A stretch of DNA of 64,000 nucleotides, from the NCBI RefSeq assembly GCF_002150765.1, contig NZ_MUYM01000002.1:167260-231259 (forward strand). The letters run 5' to 3'. The number at the start of each line of letters is the position of its first letter. The first letter of the stretch is position 1. The notes below the pieces were generated by a model. That model saw nothing but the letters and a program-made list of their open reading frames with translations. It was not told the DNA's origin and made no database searches. A program made the position numbers and the translations under genes. Shown one piece after another: positions 53,036-63,004 of this stretch. The stretch is from Lentzea kentuckyensis. GTDB taxonomy: Bacteria > Actinomycetota > Actinomycetes > Mycobacteriales > Pseudonocardiaceae.

Positions 53036-54178
53036 CTACGGCTTGTCCTTGACCTTGATCTTGCCCTCGATGATCTGGGCCTTGTAGCCCTCGAGGATGC
53101 CCTGCAGCTTCGCGTCGATCTTGCCACCCGAGGTGGAGTAACCGACACCGTTGACCTTCAGGTCGAAGACCTTCGGCAGCGACGCGAGGTCGTTCTTCGC
53201 GACGGCCTGGATGTAGTCGAACACCGCGACGTCGACGCGCTTGAGCATCGAGGAGACGATGACGTCCTTGGTGTCCGCGACGGTCGCCTGGTTGTACTGG
53301 TCTGAGTCGACACCGATCGCCAGCACGCCACCCTGCTTGGCGGCCGAGAAGATGCCCTTACCGGAGGCACCCGCGGCCTGGTAGATCACGTCGGCACCCT
53401 TGTCGATCTGACCCTTCGCGGCTTCCTGACCCTTCGGGGCGTCCTGGAAACCGGTGAAGTCACCAGCCGGGGTGATGTACTTCTTCTCGACCTGGATCTT
53501 CGGCGCGGCGGCCTGGGCACCCTGGAAGTAGCCGGCCTCGAACTTCTGGATCAGCGGGATCTCGACGCCGCCGACGAAGCCCACGTGGCACTTCTTGCTC
53601 TGGTACGCGGCGATGACGCCGGCCAGGAAGGAGCCCTCCTGCTCGGCGAACAGCAGCGGGGTCACGTTGGTCGCGCCCTCGACGGCCGAGTCGACCAGGC
53701 CGAACTTGACGTTCGGGAACTCCGCGGCGACGAGCTTCATCGACTCGGCGTAGGCGAAGCCGACACCGATGATCGGGTTGAAGCCCTCGCTGGCGAGCTG
53801 GCGCAGACGGGTCTGCTTGGCCGACTCGTCCTCGTTCGGGGCGGCGGAGAGCTCGCGCGTGTTCTCCTTCTTGACGCCCATGTCCTTGATCGCCTGGTCG
53901 AGACCGGCGGCGGCGGAGTCGTTGAACGACGCGTCGCCACGGCCACCGATGTCGTAGGCCAGACCGATCTTCAGCGCGCTCGCGTCCACCTTGGCGCCGT
54001 TGGCGGCACTCGTGTTCGAGGTGGCGGGCGCGGCAGGAGCCTCGGCGAACTCGCACGCGGCACCACTGCCGGTGTTCGTGCTGGATCCGCCACCCGAGTC
54101 CTTCGCGCAGGCGGCCATAGTCATCACGCTGGTCAACGCGATCGCGGCGACCGCGACACCACGCATACGACGACGCAC
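53036..54178 (-). CDS. BMP-family nucleoside-binding lipoprotein
   Basis: A 380-residue extracytoplasmic substrate-binding lipoprotein of the Bmp/PnrA family. Signal peptide with basic start (RRRMRG) and lipobox MAAC near residue 25, then a Ser/Gly/Thr-rich tether. Mature domain blocks are LAYDIGGRGDASFNDSA, IIGVGFAYAESM, FVGGVEIPLIQKFEAGY and GVDSDQYNQ, matching purine nucleoside receptors. GTG 54178 follows GGGAGGAGACGAGCC, an excellent site. First gene of the importer-cdd-deoA operon. Nucleosides are the likely ligands given the downstream genes. Confidence 0.93.
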   Translation of the reverse strand: MRRRMRGVAVAAIALTSVMTMAACAKDSGGGSSTNTGSGAACEFAEAPAAPATSNTSAANGAKVDASALKIGLAYDIGGRGDASFNDSAAAGLDQAIKDMGVKKENTRELSAAPNEDESAKQTRLRQLASEGFNPIIGVGFAYAESMKLVAAEFPNVKFGLVDSAVEGATNVTPLLFAEQEGSFLAGVIAAYQSKKCHVGFVGGVEIPLIQKFEAGYFQGAQAAAPKIQVEKKYITPAGDFTGFQDAPKGQEAAKGQIDKGADVIYQAAGASGKGIFSAAKQGGVLAIGVDSDQYNQATVADTKDVIVSSMLKRVDVAVFDYIQAVAKNDLASLPKVFDLKVNGVGYSTSGGKIDAKLQGILEGYKAQIIEGKIKVKDKP

Positions 54179-54760
54179 GGCTCGTCTCCTCCCTGAGGTT
54201 CCTCCCCAACGACGTTGTTGGGTCCTAGACGCGGCACCGTACCTCTTAGTAACCAACCGCGTTGCCGCCAGCACCTACAAAGACCCCTATCGGTTACGCA
54301 TTCGACGCTTTGGCCGCACGAGTGGTGATCAATCGTGTTCGCCGCGTGGTGAAACGTCCTCTTCTGCCGCTCTTCCACACTGATCATCGTCCAAATGGCG
54401 CAGTTCCGCGCGCCGCGTTGAACCGGTCGTGGCCCCCAGTCGTGTGGAGGGTGGCAAGTGCCCTTGCCGACGACGGCGGCCCGGACCAAGGCGGAGGTCC
54501 AGGCCGCCGTCCTTTTCGGCACGCGGGGGGCCCCGCGTCCGCTCCTGTCGTACGAAAGCTCCCCGCGTGCGCTCATTTTGTGGCGTGGGACGCATTTCGG
54601 GATCGATCAAGACCGCTTGGTGGATCGACAGCGTGTCTCATCGATCACAGAGCGGGTGCGCCTGCTGGGTCACCTCCGACGTGCGGGACTAGGATTTTCC
54701 GGTCATGGTCGGGAGGAACTGTTCACCGACCACCACCACTGACGTTGGAGGCCGCGGCGC
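54179..54760. other. Long divergent intergenic region between bmp and sdhC
   Basis: These 582 bases hold no frame with convincing coding features. Features seen: an imperfect palindrome CCCAACGACGTTGTTGGG at 54205-54222 in the bmp leader, which could be an operator; the hairpin repeat copy C at 54520-54569; and a TAGGAT (54691-54696) that may be an sdhC -10. No riboswitch pattern was recognised. The rest shows nothing I can name. Confidence 0.5.
54520..54569. repeat. 50-nt CACGCGGGG hairpin repeat, copy C
   Basis: CACGCGGGG...CCCCGCGTG again, in the opposite orientation: its reverse complement shares the first 18 bases with copy B. Unlike copies A and B it lies between two divergent genes, about 190 bases before sdhC and 340 before bmp, where neither transcript ends. 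It therefore argues for a mobile or RNA-level element and not merely a terminator. Confidence 0.75.
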
Positions 54761-55183
54761 ATGACCAGCGCAGGCGCACCCGAGCGGTCGGGCACCACCC
54801 GAGGGGGTGGGACGCTCTACCGCGGTGATCTGGGCATGTGGTCCTGGGTCGCCCACCGGATCACCGGTGTCCTCACGTTCTTCTTCCTCTTCACCCACGT
54901 GCTCGACACCGCACTGGTGCGGGTGTCACCGAACGCGTACGACGCGGTGATCGAGACCTACAAGAACCCGGTCGTCAACCTCTTCGAGGTCGGCCTCGTC
55001 GGCGCGGTGCTCTACCACGCGCTGAACGGCATCCGGGTCATGCTGGTCGACTTCTGGGAGAAGGGCGCCAAGTACCAGCGGGTCATGCTGTGGACCGTGC
55101 TGGCCGTCTGGGTCGTCGTGATGATCCCCGGCTTCTACTTCATGATGGAGCGCACGATCTCCGACCTGGTTGGGGGTCACTGA
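54761..55183 (+). CDS. sdhC: Succinate dehydrogenase cytochrome b556 subunit
   Basis: Heme b-binding membrane anchor of complex II, passing electrons from succinate to menaquinone. The 140 residues have three predicted helices; the family start WSWVAHRITGVLTFFFLFTH includes conserved His residues, and the second helix has LYHALNGIRVMLVDF with another His. ATG 54761 follows TTGGAGGCCGCGGCGC. First gene of sdhCDAB, separated from sdhD by 3 bases. Confidence 0.95.
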   Translation: MTSAGAPERSGTTRGGGTLYRGDLGMWSWVAHRITGVLTFFFLFTHVLDTALVRVSPNAYDAVIETYKNPVVNLFEVGLVGAVLYHALNGIRVMLVDFWEKGAKYQRVMLWTVLAVWVVVMIPGFYFMMERTISDLVGGH

Positions 55184-55186
55184 GCC

Positions 55187-55594
55187 ATGTCCCTCGCACT
55201 CGACAAGCCCCGTCAGCCGCGCCGCCCCGCGGCCCGTCGCAGCAACGGCGAGCTCTACAGCTGGCTGTTCATGCGCCTGTCCGGCCTGCTGCTCGTGGTC
55301 CTGGTCCTGGGCCACCTGTTCATCATGAACATCCTCGACGGCGGCGTCCACAAGATCAACTTTGGTTTCGTGGCCGGCCGCTGGGCGTCCCCGTTCTGGC
55401 AGTTCTGGGACCTCGCGATGCTCTGGCTCGCGCAGATCCACGGCGGCAACGGCGTGCGGACTGTCATCAACGACTACGCCCGCAAGGACTCCACCCGGTT
55501 CTGGTTGAAGATGCTGCTCTACGTCTCGATGGTGCTGATCATCTCGCTCGGCACGTTCGTGATCTTCACCTTCGACCCGAACATCTCGAACTGA
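55187..55594 (+). CDS. sdhD: Succinate dehydrogenase hydrophobic membrane anchor
   Basis: Second membrane subunit of complex II, 135 residues, three predicted helices after a basic cytoplasmic start (PRQPRRPAARRS). The heme-facing His lies in VLVLGHLFIMNI, and the quinone-side segment has IHGGNGVRTVINDY. It begins 3 bases after sdhC and ends 22 bases before sdhA. Confidence 0.94.
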   Translation: MSLALDKPRQPRRPAARRSNGELYSWLFMRLSGLLLVVLVLGHLFIMNILDGGVHKINFGFVAGRWASPFWQFWDLAMLWLAQIHGGNGVRTVINDYARKDSTRFWLKMLLYVSMVLIISLGTFVIFTFDPNISN

Positions 55595-55616
55595 CCCGCG
55601 CGGGGAGCCCACCACA

Positions 55617-57370
<1,754 letters not shown>

Positions 57371-57371
<1 letters not shown>

Positions 57372-58153
57372 TGACCGCCACCGCTGAAACCACTGCTGGC
57401 TCGCGCGGCTCCCAGCCGCCGGTTCCGGACGGCGCTGTCACGGTCACCGTGAAGATCCGGCGCTTCAACCCGGAGTTCGACGACGAGCCGCGCTGGGACT
57501 CGTTCGACATCCCGGCGCTCCCGTCGGACCGCGTGCTGAACCTGCTGCACCACATCAAGTGGTACGTGGACGGCACGCTGACGTTCCGCCGCTCGTGCGC
57601 GCACGGCATCTGCGGTTCGGACGCCATGCGCATCAACGGCGTGAACCGCCTGGCGTGCAAGGTCCTGCTGAAGGACCTGCTGGAAAAGGGCGACAAGCGC
57701 ACCACGATCACCATCGAGCCCATCAAGGGCCTGCCGGTGAACAAGGACCTGCTCGTCGACATGGAGCCCTTCTTCGAGGCGTTCCGCGCCGTCAAGCCGT
57801 ACCTCGTGACGTACGGCAACGAGCCGACGCGCGAGCGCATCCAGTCGGTCGCCGACCGCGAGCGGTTCGACGACACCACGAAGTGCATCCTGTGCGCCTG
57901 CTGCACCACGTCCTGCCCGGTCTACTGGGCAGAGGGCTCGTACTTCGGCCCGGCGGCGATCGTGAACGCGCACCGGTTCATCTTCGACTCGCGCGACGAG
58001 GGCGCTGAGGAGCGACTCGACATCCTCAACGACATCGACGGCGTGTGGCGGTGCCGGACCACGTTCAACTGCACCGACGCCTGCCCGCGTGGCATCCAGG
58101 TCACCAAGGCGATCCAGGAAGTGAAGCGCGCGCTGCTGTTCAAGCGCGTCTGA
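57371..58153 (+). CDS. sdhB: Succinate dehydrogenase iron-sulfur subunit
   Basis: Carries the three Fe-S clusters between FAD and heme/quinone. In 260 residues: [2Fe-2S] ligands in CAHGICGSDAM and RLACK, [4Fe-4S] ligands in CILCACCTTSCPV, and the remaining 3Fe-4S/4Fe-4S Cys in CRTTFNCTDACPRGI. It starts on the last base of sdhA. A hairpin terminator follows 13 bases after the stop. Confidence 0.98.
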
Positions 58154-58166
58154 GCTGGTTTCGAGG

Positions 58167-58198
58167 GCGCCGCGTTCCCGTTGGGAGCGCGGCGCTTT
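58167..58198 (+). terminator. Terminator of sdhCDAB
   Basis: GCGCCGCGTTCCC (58167-58179) pairs with GGGAGCGCGGCGC (58183-58195) with one G-T wobble and a 3-base loop, followed by TTT. It lies between sdhB and the convergent Lrp-type gene. Confidence 0.85.
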
Positions 58199-58204
58199 CG
58201 CGTT

Positions 58205-59149
58205 TCAACCGGCTCGTTTCACGGTGTGGATGACCGGCGCGGTCTCCATCCGTTCGATGCCCTCGATCGTGGCGACCCGTTCGGTCAGGTACGCGTAGAG
58301 CGCGTCGATGTCGCGGCACACGACCTTCGCGAGCACGTTCGCCGGGCCGGTCGTGATCGCTGCCAGCGCGACTTCCGGTTGTCGTGCAAGGGCTTCGGCG
58401 ACCGCCACGAGGCGTTGGGGACGCACGGACATCCACAGGACCGCCATCGCCGTGAAGCCGAGTGCGACCGGGTCCACGTCGACGTCGAAGTAGAGGACTC
58501 CAGCGGCACGCAGGTGGTTGACCCGGCGGCGCACGGTCGGTTCGGACCACCCGGTGGCCGTGGCGAGGTCGGCGAACGTCGTGCGGCCGTCCCTGTGCAG
58601 TGCGGCCAGCAGGCGTTCGTCCACTTCGGCCACTTCGGCTTCCGCGTGCTCGAAGGACGGCGTGAGCTCGGCGATCTGGGCCGCGGTGAGCACGCTCGCG
58701 CGGCCGCCCCAGCCGACCGGGCCACCGACGAACGAGCGCAGCAGGCAGTGCGCGGACACCGACACGACCTTCGGTGTCTTCGGAAGCTGTTGCAGCAGCA
58801 GGGCTTCCGGCGCGTTGGCGGCCCGGACGACGCAGGAGATCTCGGTGCCGCCCGAGGTGAGCTGCACCCACGACGTGTCCGGCCGGTGCGCCAGCGCTTG
58901 CGCCACCTTCAGCGACGCGTCCGGGGTGCACCCCAGCCGCAGGAACCACTCCACCTGGCCGGCCTTGCGGGCGTCGATCATGCCGACCACGCGCAGCGCC
59001 CCGGCCTCCCGCAGCTTCCGGTAGCGCCTGGCCACGGTCTGCTGGGACGTGCCGAGCGCCGCGGCGACGTGGTTGAACTGGACGCGGCCGTCGATGTGCA
59101 GCGCGTGCAGCACCGCCCGGTCGAGATCGTCGAGGGTCACGGGTGGCAT
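58205..59149 (-). CDS. Lrp/AsnC-family regulator with duplicated modules
   Basis: A 314-residue regulator about twice the usual Lrp length (about 150). Two complete modules are joined: helix-turn-helix 1 at residues 5-55 (LDRAVLHALHIDGRVQFNHVA) with ligand domain to about 150, and helix-turn-helix 2 near 165-215 (DERLLAALHRDGRTTFADLA) with ligand domain to about 300. Such tandem Lrp proteins are common in actinobacteria. It is divergent from an MFS transporter with 61 bases between them, so amino-acid or small-molecule export control is likely but unproved. ATG 59149. Confidence 0.9.
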   Translation of the reverse strand: MPPVTLDDLDRAVLHALHIDGRVQFNHVAAALGTSQQTVARRYRKLREAGALRVVGMIDARKAGQVEWFLRLGCTPDASLKVAQALAHRPDTSWVQLTSGGTEISCVVRAANAPEALLLQQLPKTPKVVSVSAHCLLRSFVGGPVGWGGRASVLTAAQIAELTPSFEHAEAEVAEVDERLLAALHRDGRTTFADLATATGWSEPTVRRRVNHLRAAGVLYFDVDVDPVALGFTAMAVLWMSVRPQRLVAVAEALARQPEVALAAITTGPANVLAKVVCRDIDALYAYLTERVATIEGIERMETAPVIHTVKRAG

Positions 59150-59210
59150 TATCCGTCAGTCTTCGGCATTTTTGCGGATGTTCTGGTCGCGAATACCTAG
59201 CTTCGCGTAC

Positions 59211-60377
59211 ATGACATCACCCCATCGCTGGCGTTGGCCGGCTCTGTCCGCCCTGCTGCTCGCCGAGGCGATGAACCTGTTCGACAGCACCGTGATGCCG
59301 ATCGCGGCGCCCTCAGTCCGTGCCGACCTCGCGATGAGCGACACCGCGCTGCAGTGGCTCACCAACGGCTACACCCTGCCGTTCGGGCTGTTGCTGATCG
59401 CCGGTGGCCGGCTCGGCGACGTTGCCGGACGGAGGCGGGTGTTCGTGATCGGCATGCTCGTGTTCGTGCTGTCCTCGGTGTTGTGCGCGTGGGCACCGGA
59501 CGTGGCGGTGCTGCTGACGGCGCGCGTGGTGCAGGGCGCGAGTGCCGCGTTGATCATCCCGCAGACGTTCGGGCTGATCCGGGCCATGTTCACCGGGGAC
59601 GAGGTGTCCAGAGCTTTGGGCACGATCGGGCCGGTCATGGCGCTGTCCGCGTTGTGCGGGCCGGTTCTGGGCGGGCTGCTGACCGAGGCGTTCGGCTGGC
59701 AGTCGGTGTTCCTGGTCAACGTGCCGCTCGGTCTGGCGGTGCTGGCCGCCGCTGTGCTGATCCGCGAGGACCGGGCCGCGGGCAGGCCTCGGCTGGGCGG
59801 ACTGCTGCGCGGCAGGGTGTTCCCGGCCTCGCTGGCCGGGTCGATGCTGTTCTTCGCGGTGATGAACGGCCTGATGTTCGTGCTGGTGCTCTTCCTGCAG
59901 TTGCGGGAGGGCAAGGCGCCGGCGGAGGCCGCGCTCACCCTGCTGCCGTGGTCCGCGGGGCTCGCACTCGGGTCGTGGGTGACGGGGTCAGTGCTCGTGC
60001 CCCGGTTCGGGCCTCAGGTGATGCGCGCCGGTCTGGTGCTCGTGCTGGTGGGGCTGGCGGGCATCGCCGTGTCGTTCACGGCAGTGCCGCTGCTCGTGAC
60101 CGGAACCGGGCTCGGGATGTTCACGGTGCCGTTCTTCGGCAACGCGCTGTCGGCGGCGGCGCCGGACGAGACCGGGTGGGCGTCCGGGCTGCTGAACGCG
60201 GTGCAACAGCTCGGCGCGACCGTCGGCGTGGCCCTGCTGGGCGCGGTGTTCTTCCGGTTCGGCACGTCCGCCGCGGTGGTCACGTCGATGGCGTTGATCA
60301 TCGCGGTGCTCGCGTTGACCGCCGCGATGCTCCCGGAACGTGACCGAGCCTCCAGCGCGGGCGCTGGAGGCTCGTAG
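59211..60377 (+). CDS. MFS transporter (drug:H+ antiporter-like)
   Basis: A 388-residue, about 12-helix major facilitator. The first helix has LFDSTVMPIAAPSVRADL, an early block typical of DHA2-like efflux proteins, and GGRLGDVAGRRRVFVIG is the conserved 2-3 loop motif. GPVLGGLLTEAFGWQSVF is motif C, an antiporter mark. ATG 59211 stands 7 bases after TAGCTT, so the transcript is probably leaderless. Divergent from the Lrp-type regulator. A terminator hairpin is inside its last codons. Confidence 0.9.
   Translation: MTSPHRWRWPALSALLLAEAMNLFDSTVMPIAAPSVRADLAMSDTALQWLTNGYTLPFGLLLIAGGRLGDVAGRRRVFVIGMLVFVLSSVLCAWAPDVAVLLTARVVQGASAALIIPQTFGLIRAMFTGDEVSRALGTIGPVMALSALCGPVLGGLLTEAFGWQSVFLVNVPLGLAVLAAAVLIREDRAAGRPRLGGLLRGRVFPASLAGSMLFFAVMNGLMFVLVLFLQLREGKAPAEAALTLLPWSAGLALGSWVTGSVLVPRFGPQVMRAGLVLVLVGLAGIAVSFTAVPLLVTGTGLGMFTVPFFGNALSAAAPDETGWASGLLNAVQQLGATVGVALLGAVFFRFGTSAAVVTSMALIIAVLALTAAMLPERDRASSAGAGGS
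60345..60374 (+). terminator. Hairpin inside the 3' end of the MFS gene
   Basis: Arms 60345-60357 and 60362-60374 are exact reverse complements with loop CGGG. The stem encodes the last residues (RASSAGAGGS) and the TAG follows directly. It also lies 22 bases beyond the stop of the minus-strand carboxypeptidase, so it could terminate both. Confidence 0.75.
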
Positions 60378-60395
60378 CCCTTGCTCGGAGACGGC

Positions 60396-61664
60396 TCAGA
60401 CGCCTTGTGCCGCCTGCGCGGCCTGGCGGCGTGCCCGTGCCGCCTTGGCCCGCTTGTTGCGGATGTAGAGGAACACGGCGGCCAGCAGACCGATGCCCGC
60501 GGCGGCCGTGATCGGCAGTCCGACGGTCCCGAACGCGGTCGGCGTCTGGCGGCCGCTGCCGGGATCGGTGGCGGCCGTGTCGCTGGACGTGTCGTTGTTG
60601 TTCTGGGTGGGGACGACGTTCTGCTTGGGCTGCGGGGCGCCGTCCACCAACTTGCCCACGCCGCCGGGGCCCATGGCGAAGCCGTAGTCGAGCAGCTTCG
60701 CGGCCTGGGCGGTGATGTGGGTGGGCTGCACCTGGCCGCGCAGCAGGACGACCACGAGGCGGCGGCCGTTGCGTTCGGCGGCGCCCACGTAGGTGTGCTG
60801 GGAGTCGTCGGTGAAGCCCGTCTTGCCGCCGATCGCGCCCTCGTAGTTGGCGAGCAGGCGGTTGTCGTTGTTCAGCATGATCGTGCCGCCGTTGCGGCCG
60901 GGGAACTGGGCCTGCTGCAGCTTGATGGCCTGCGCGAACTCGTCGTACTTCATGGCGCCGCGGAAGATCAGGCCCACGTCGTAGGCCGAGGTGCTGGTGC
61001 CGGGGGCGTCGAGGCCGGACGGGGTCACGGCGCGGGTGTCGAGGGCGCCGAGCTCCTTCGCCATGGCGTTCATCTTGCGCAGGGCGTTCGGGACGCCGCC
61101 GAGCTGACGGGCCAGGGTGTGCGCCACGTCGTTGCCCGACGTGAGCAGCAGGCCGTGCAGCAGCTGACGGACCGTGTACTGGCCACCGTCCTTGAGGCCC
61201 ACACAGGTGCACTCCTGCTGCGTGTCCTCGGCGCTGGCGGTGACGACGAGGTCGCCCCGCAGTTCCTTGGCGACGACCATGGCCAGCAGCACCTTGATGA
61301 CACTTGCCGGACGCTGACGGCCGTGCGGGTCGTACGCGGCGATGACGGCGCCGCTGTCCATGTCCGCGAGCAACCACGAGGCCGCGGTGATGCCGCTGGG
61401 CGGCTGCGCCGAGTTCGGCGGCAGGATCAGGCCGCACTCGCCCAGCCGGTCGCCACCGACGGGCTTCTCCGGCACCTCGAGCGCGGTCGGGGCCTTCTGG
61501 CCCGGCGCCGGCTGCTCGGACGTGTCGACCGGCGGCGGCGGGGTCTCGCGGTTCGCGCATTGAGCCGCGCCGGCGGCCTGCTGTGCGGTGCCGGTCGGTG
61601 CGGCGAACGCGGCTGTGGCCGTTGCTAGGACCAGGGCGACGATGAGCCGTTTGGGGAAGGGCAC
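60396..61664 (-). CDS. D-alanyl-D-alanine carboxypeptidase (S11, low-molecular-weight PBP)
   Basis: A 422-residue penicillin-binding protein removing the terminal D-Ala of peptidoglycan stem peptides. Signal peptide residues 1-27, a Pro-rich linker, then the SxxK motif SVIK (in RPASVIKVLLAM), SxN as SGN and KTG as GGKTGFTDDS. A C-terminal membrane helix (ITAAAGIGLLAAVFLYI) and basic tail anchor it. GTG 61664 is the only start that gives the full signal peptide. Neighbouring small membrane genes match the arrangement near SCO4847-4848 of Streptomyces, from memory. Confidence 0.93.
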   Translation of the reverse strand: MPFPKRLIVALVLATATAAFAAPTGTAQQAAGAAQCANRETPPPPVDTSEQPAPGQKAPTALEVPEKPVGGDRLGECGLILPPNSAQPPSGITAASWLLADMDSGAVIAAYDPHGRQRPASVIKVLLAMVVAKELRGDLVVTASAEDTQQECTCVGLKDGGQYTVRQLLHGLLLTSGNDVAHTLARQLGGVPNALRKMNAMAKELGALDTRAVTPSGLDAPGTSTSAYDVGLIFRGAMKYDEFAQAIKLQQAQFPGRNGGTIMLNNDNRLLANYEGAIGGKTGFTDDSQHTYVGAAERNGRRLVVVLLRGQVQPTHITAQAAKLLDYGFAMGPGGVGKLVDGAPQPKQNVVPTQNNNDTSSDTAATDPGSGRQTPTAFGTVGLPITAAAGIGLLAAVFLYIRNKRAKAARARRQAAQAAQGV

Positions 61665-61725
61665 GGCTCCAGGCTATCCACCCCCGTTTAGCGGCTTGCA
61701 CGCACCACGTCCGATACTGGTCGCC

Positions 61726-61953
61726 GTGAAGCTCTCGCGCCCGATGTCACTCTTCCTGGTGGCTTTCGGAGTGTGGTCGTGGGTGATCTGGCCCACGTTC
61801 CTTAAAAACATCTGGAACGACCCACGTTCGTTTAGCGACGGACCTACGCCGTTCTTCACCGTGCACCTGGTGCTCGTGATCGCCTCGCTCGTGTTCGGCA
61901 CCGTCATCGGCGTGCTGGGCGTGCGAGGTTTCCTGGCCACCCGACGTCGATAG
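61726..61953 (+). CDS. Small SCO4848-like membrane protein
   Basis: A 75-residue protein with two helices (about residues 8-25 and 42-64) and the aromatic FGVWSWVIWPTFLKNIW stretch, which recalls the SCO4848 family found beside D-Ala-D-Ala carboxypeptidase genes. GTG 61726 stands 7 bases after GATACT, consistent with a leaderless mRNA. Function unknown. The next membrane gene follows after 8 bases. Confidence 0.78.
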   Translation: MKLSRPMSLFLVAFGVWSWVIWPTFLKNIWNDPRSFSDGPTPFFTVHLVLVIASLVFGTVIGVLGVRGFLATRRR

Positions 61954-61961
61954 GAAAACCT

Positions 61962-62312
61962 GTGGAGTTCGTACGCCTGCTGCTGGTGTTCCTGCACCTG
62001 CTGGGCATGGGCATGCTCGTCGCGATGATCATGTTGCAGGCCAAGGCCGGCAAGGACGCGCCGGTCAACAAGGGCTGGCTGCACGGTGCCGCCCTGCAGC
62101 TGCTGACCGGCGTCGCGCTGGTGGGCATCGACCCGCTGGTCGACTCGGTGAAGTACGACCACATCAAGATCGGCGTGAAGCTGCTGGTCGTCGTGGCCAT
62201 CGCCGCGGTCGTGGCGATCAACGTCAACAAGCCCAAGGCGCCGTCCTGGCTGCTGCCGACCGCCGCGTCGCTCGTCGTGCTGAACATCGGCGTCGCGGTC
62301 TTCTGGACCTGA
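61962..62312 (+). CDS. Four-helix integral membrane protein
   Basis: A 116-residue protein with four predicted helices (about 3-24, 42-58, 70-88 and 94-114) and a short Lys-rich loop (QAKAGKDAPVNKG). GTG 61962 follows TAGGAAAACC, a fair ribosome site. Same orientation and 8 bases after the SCO4848-like gene, so probably one operon. No family recognised with certainty. Confidence 0.72.
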   Translation: MEFVRLLLVFLHLLGMGMLVAMIMLQAKAGKDAPVNKGWLHGAALQLLTGVALVGIDPLVDSVKYDHIKIGVKLLVVVAIAAVVAINVNKPKAPSWLLPTAASLVVLNIGVAVFWT

Positions 62313-62394
62313 TCGGGGGATGTCGCGTGCACGCGTGGGTGACGTGTGCGCGCGGCACGCGCGACGTGCCGTATCCGGGCGCAACCATCGGTCC

Positions 62395-62964
62395 ATGTCA
62401 CGTATCGCCTACATCGGTGTCCTCGCCGCAGGTGTGGTGTTGACGGTCGTCGGACTGTCAGGTGCCGGCCCTGAGGCCGCGGCCTCAGGTGACGGCCGCG
62501 TGTGCGCCGCCGCGTGGTGCCCGAAGGAACGTCCAGGCTGGCGCTCGCCCGAAGAACGAGGCGAGCCCACCACCACGACGAAGCCGACCACCACCACGAC
62601 GACCCCGTGCACCACCACCAGCACAACCACCACGACGACGTCAACGACGACAACGCCGCCCTCATCGACGACGACCACGACGTCATCCAGCACCACCACC
62701 ACGACGACGCCTCCGACGTCGACGAGCAGCATGACAACCACCACCACGCCGCCGGTGACCACAACCACGACCACGACCCCGGCGACGACCAAACCCCCGA
62801 CGACGACGCCACCGGTCAAGAAGCCCCCGCAGAACCAGGAAAACCGCCTGGCCAACACGGGTGCCTCCGCCATCGGCTGGCTGGTGGCACTGGGCGTCCT
62901 GCTGGCAGTCGCCGGGGTGCTCATGCTGCTGATCGACCGCGCCAGGCACACCCTCCGGCGCTGA
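62395..62964 (+). CDS. LAxTG cell-wall-anchored protein with Thr-rich stalk
   Basis: A 189-residue surface protein: signal peptide (residues 1-30), a small head of about 35 residues with two Cys (RVCAAAWCPKE), a stalk of about 90 residues that is mostly Thr with some Pro and Ser, then the sorting signal LANTG, a membrane helix and the basic tail RARHTLRR. LAxTG is the recognition form for class E sortases of high-GC Gram-positives. ATG 62395 begins the signal peptide. No sortase gene is in the window. The stalk would be a natural site for O-mannosylation. Confidence 0.8.
   Translation: MSRIAYIGVLAAGVVLTVVGLSGAGPEAAASGDGRVCAAAWCPKERPGWRSPEERGEPTTTTKPTTTTTTPCTTTSTTTTTTSTTTTPPSSTTTTTSSSTTTTTTPPTSTSSMTTTTTPPVTTTTTTTPATTKPPTTTPPVKKPPQNQENRLANTGASAIGWLVALGVLLAVAGVLMLLIDRARHTLRR
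62565..62815 (+). repeat. Low-complexity ACC/ACG triplet tract coding the Thr stalk
   Basis: About 250 bases composed mostly of ACC, ACG and ACA codons with CCG/CCC. Simple-sequence tracts like this vary in length by slippage, so stalk length may differ among strains. Confidence 0.75.
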
Positions 62965-63004
62965 CCCGCCGAAAACTGTCGGTGGTGCTCGTCACACTGG
63001 CGGC

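Noticed and set aside
54179..54760. Possible tRNA, riboswitch or small RNA gene
   Set aside because: No cloverleaf or known riboswitch core could be read by eye; only the hairpin repeat stands out.
54262..54828. Open frames filling the bmp-sdhC gap
   Set aside because: They overlap the hairpin repeat and the sdhC start, and show no coding-type codon bias or start signals.
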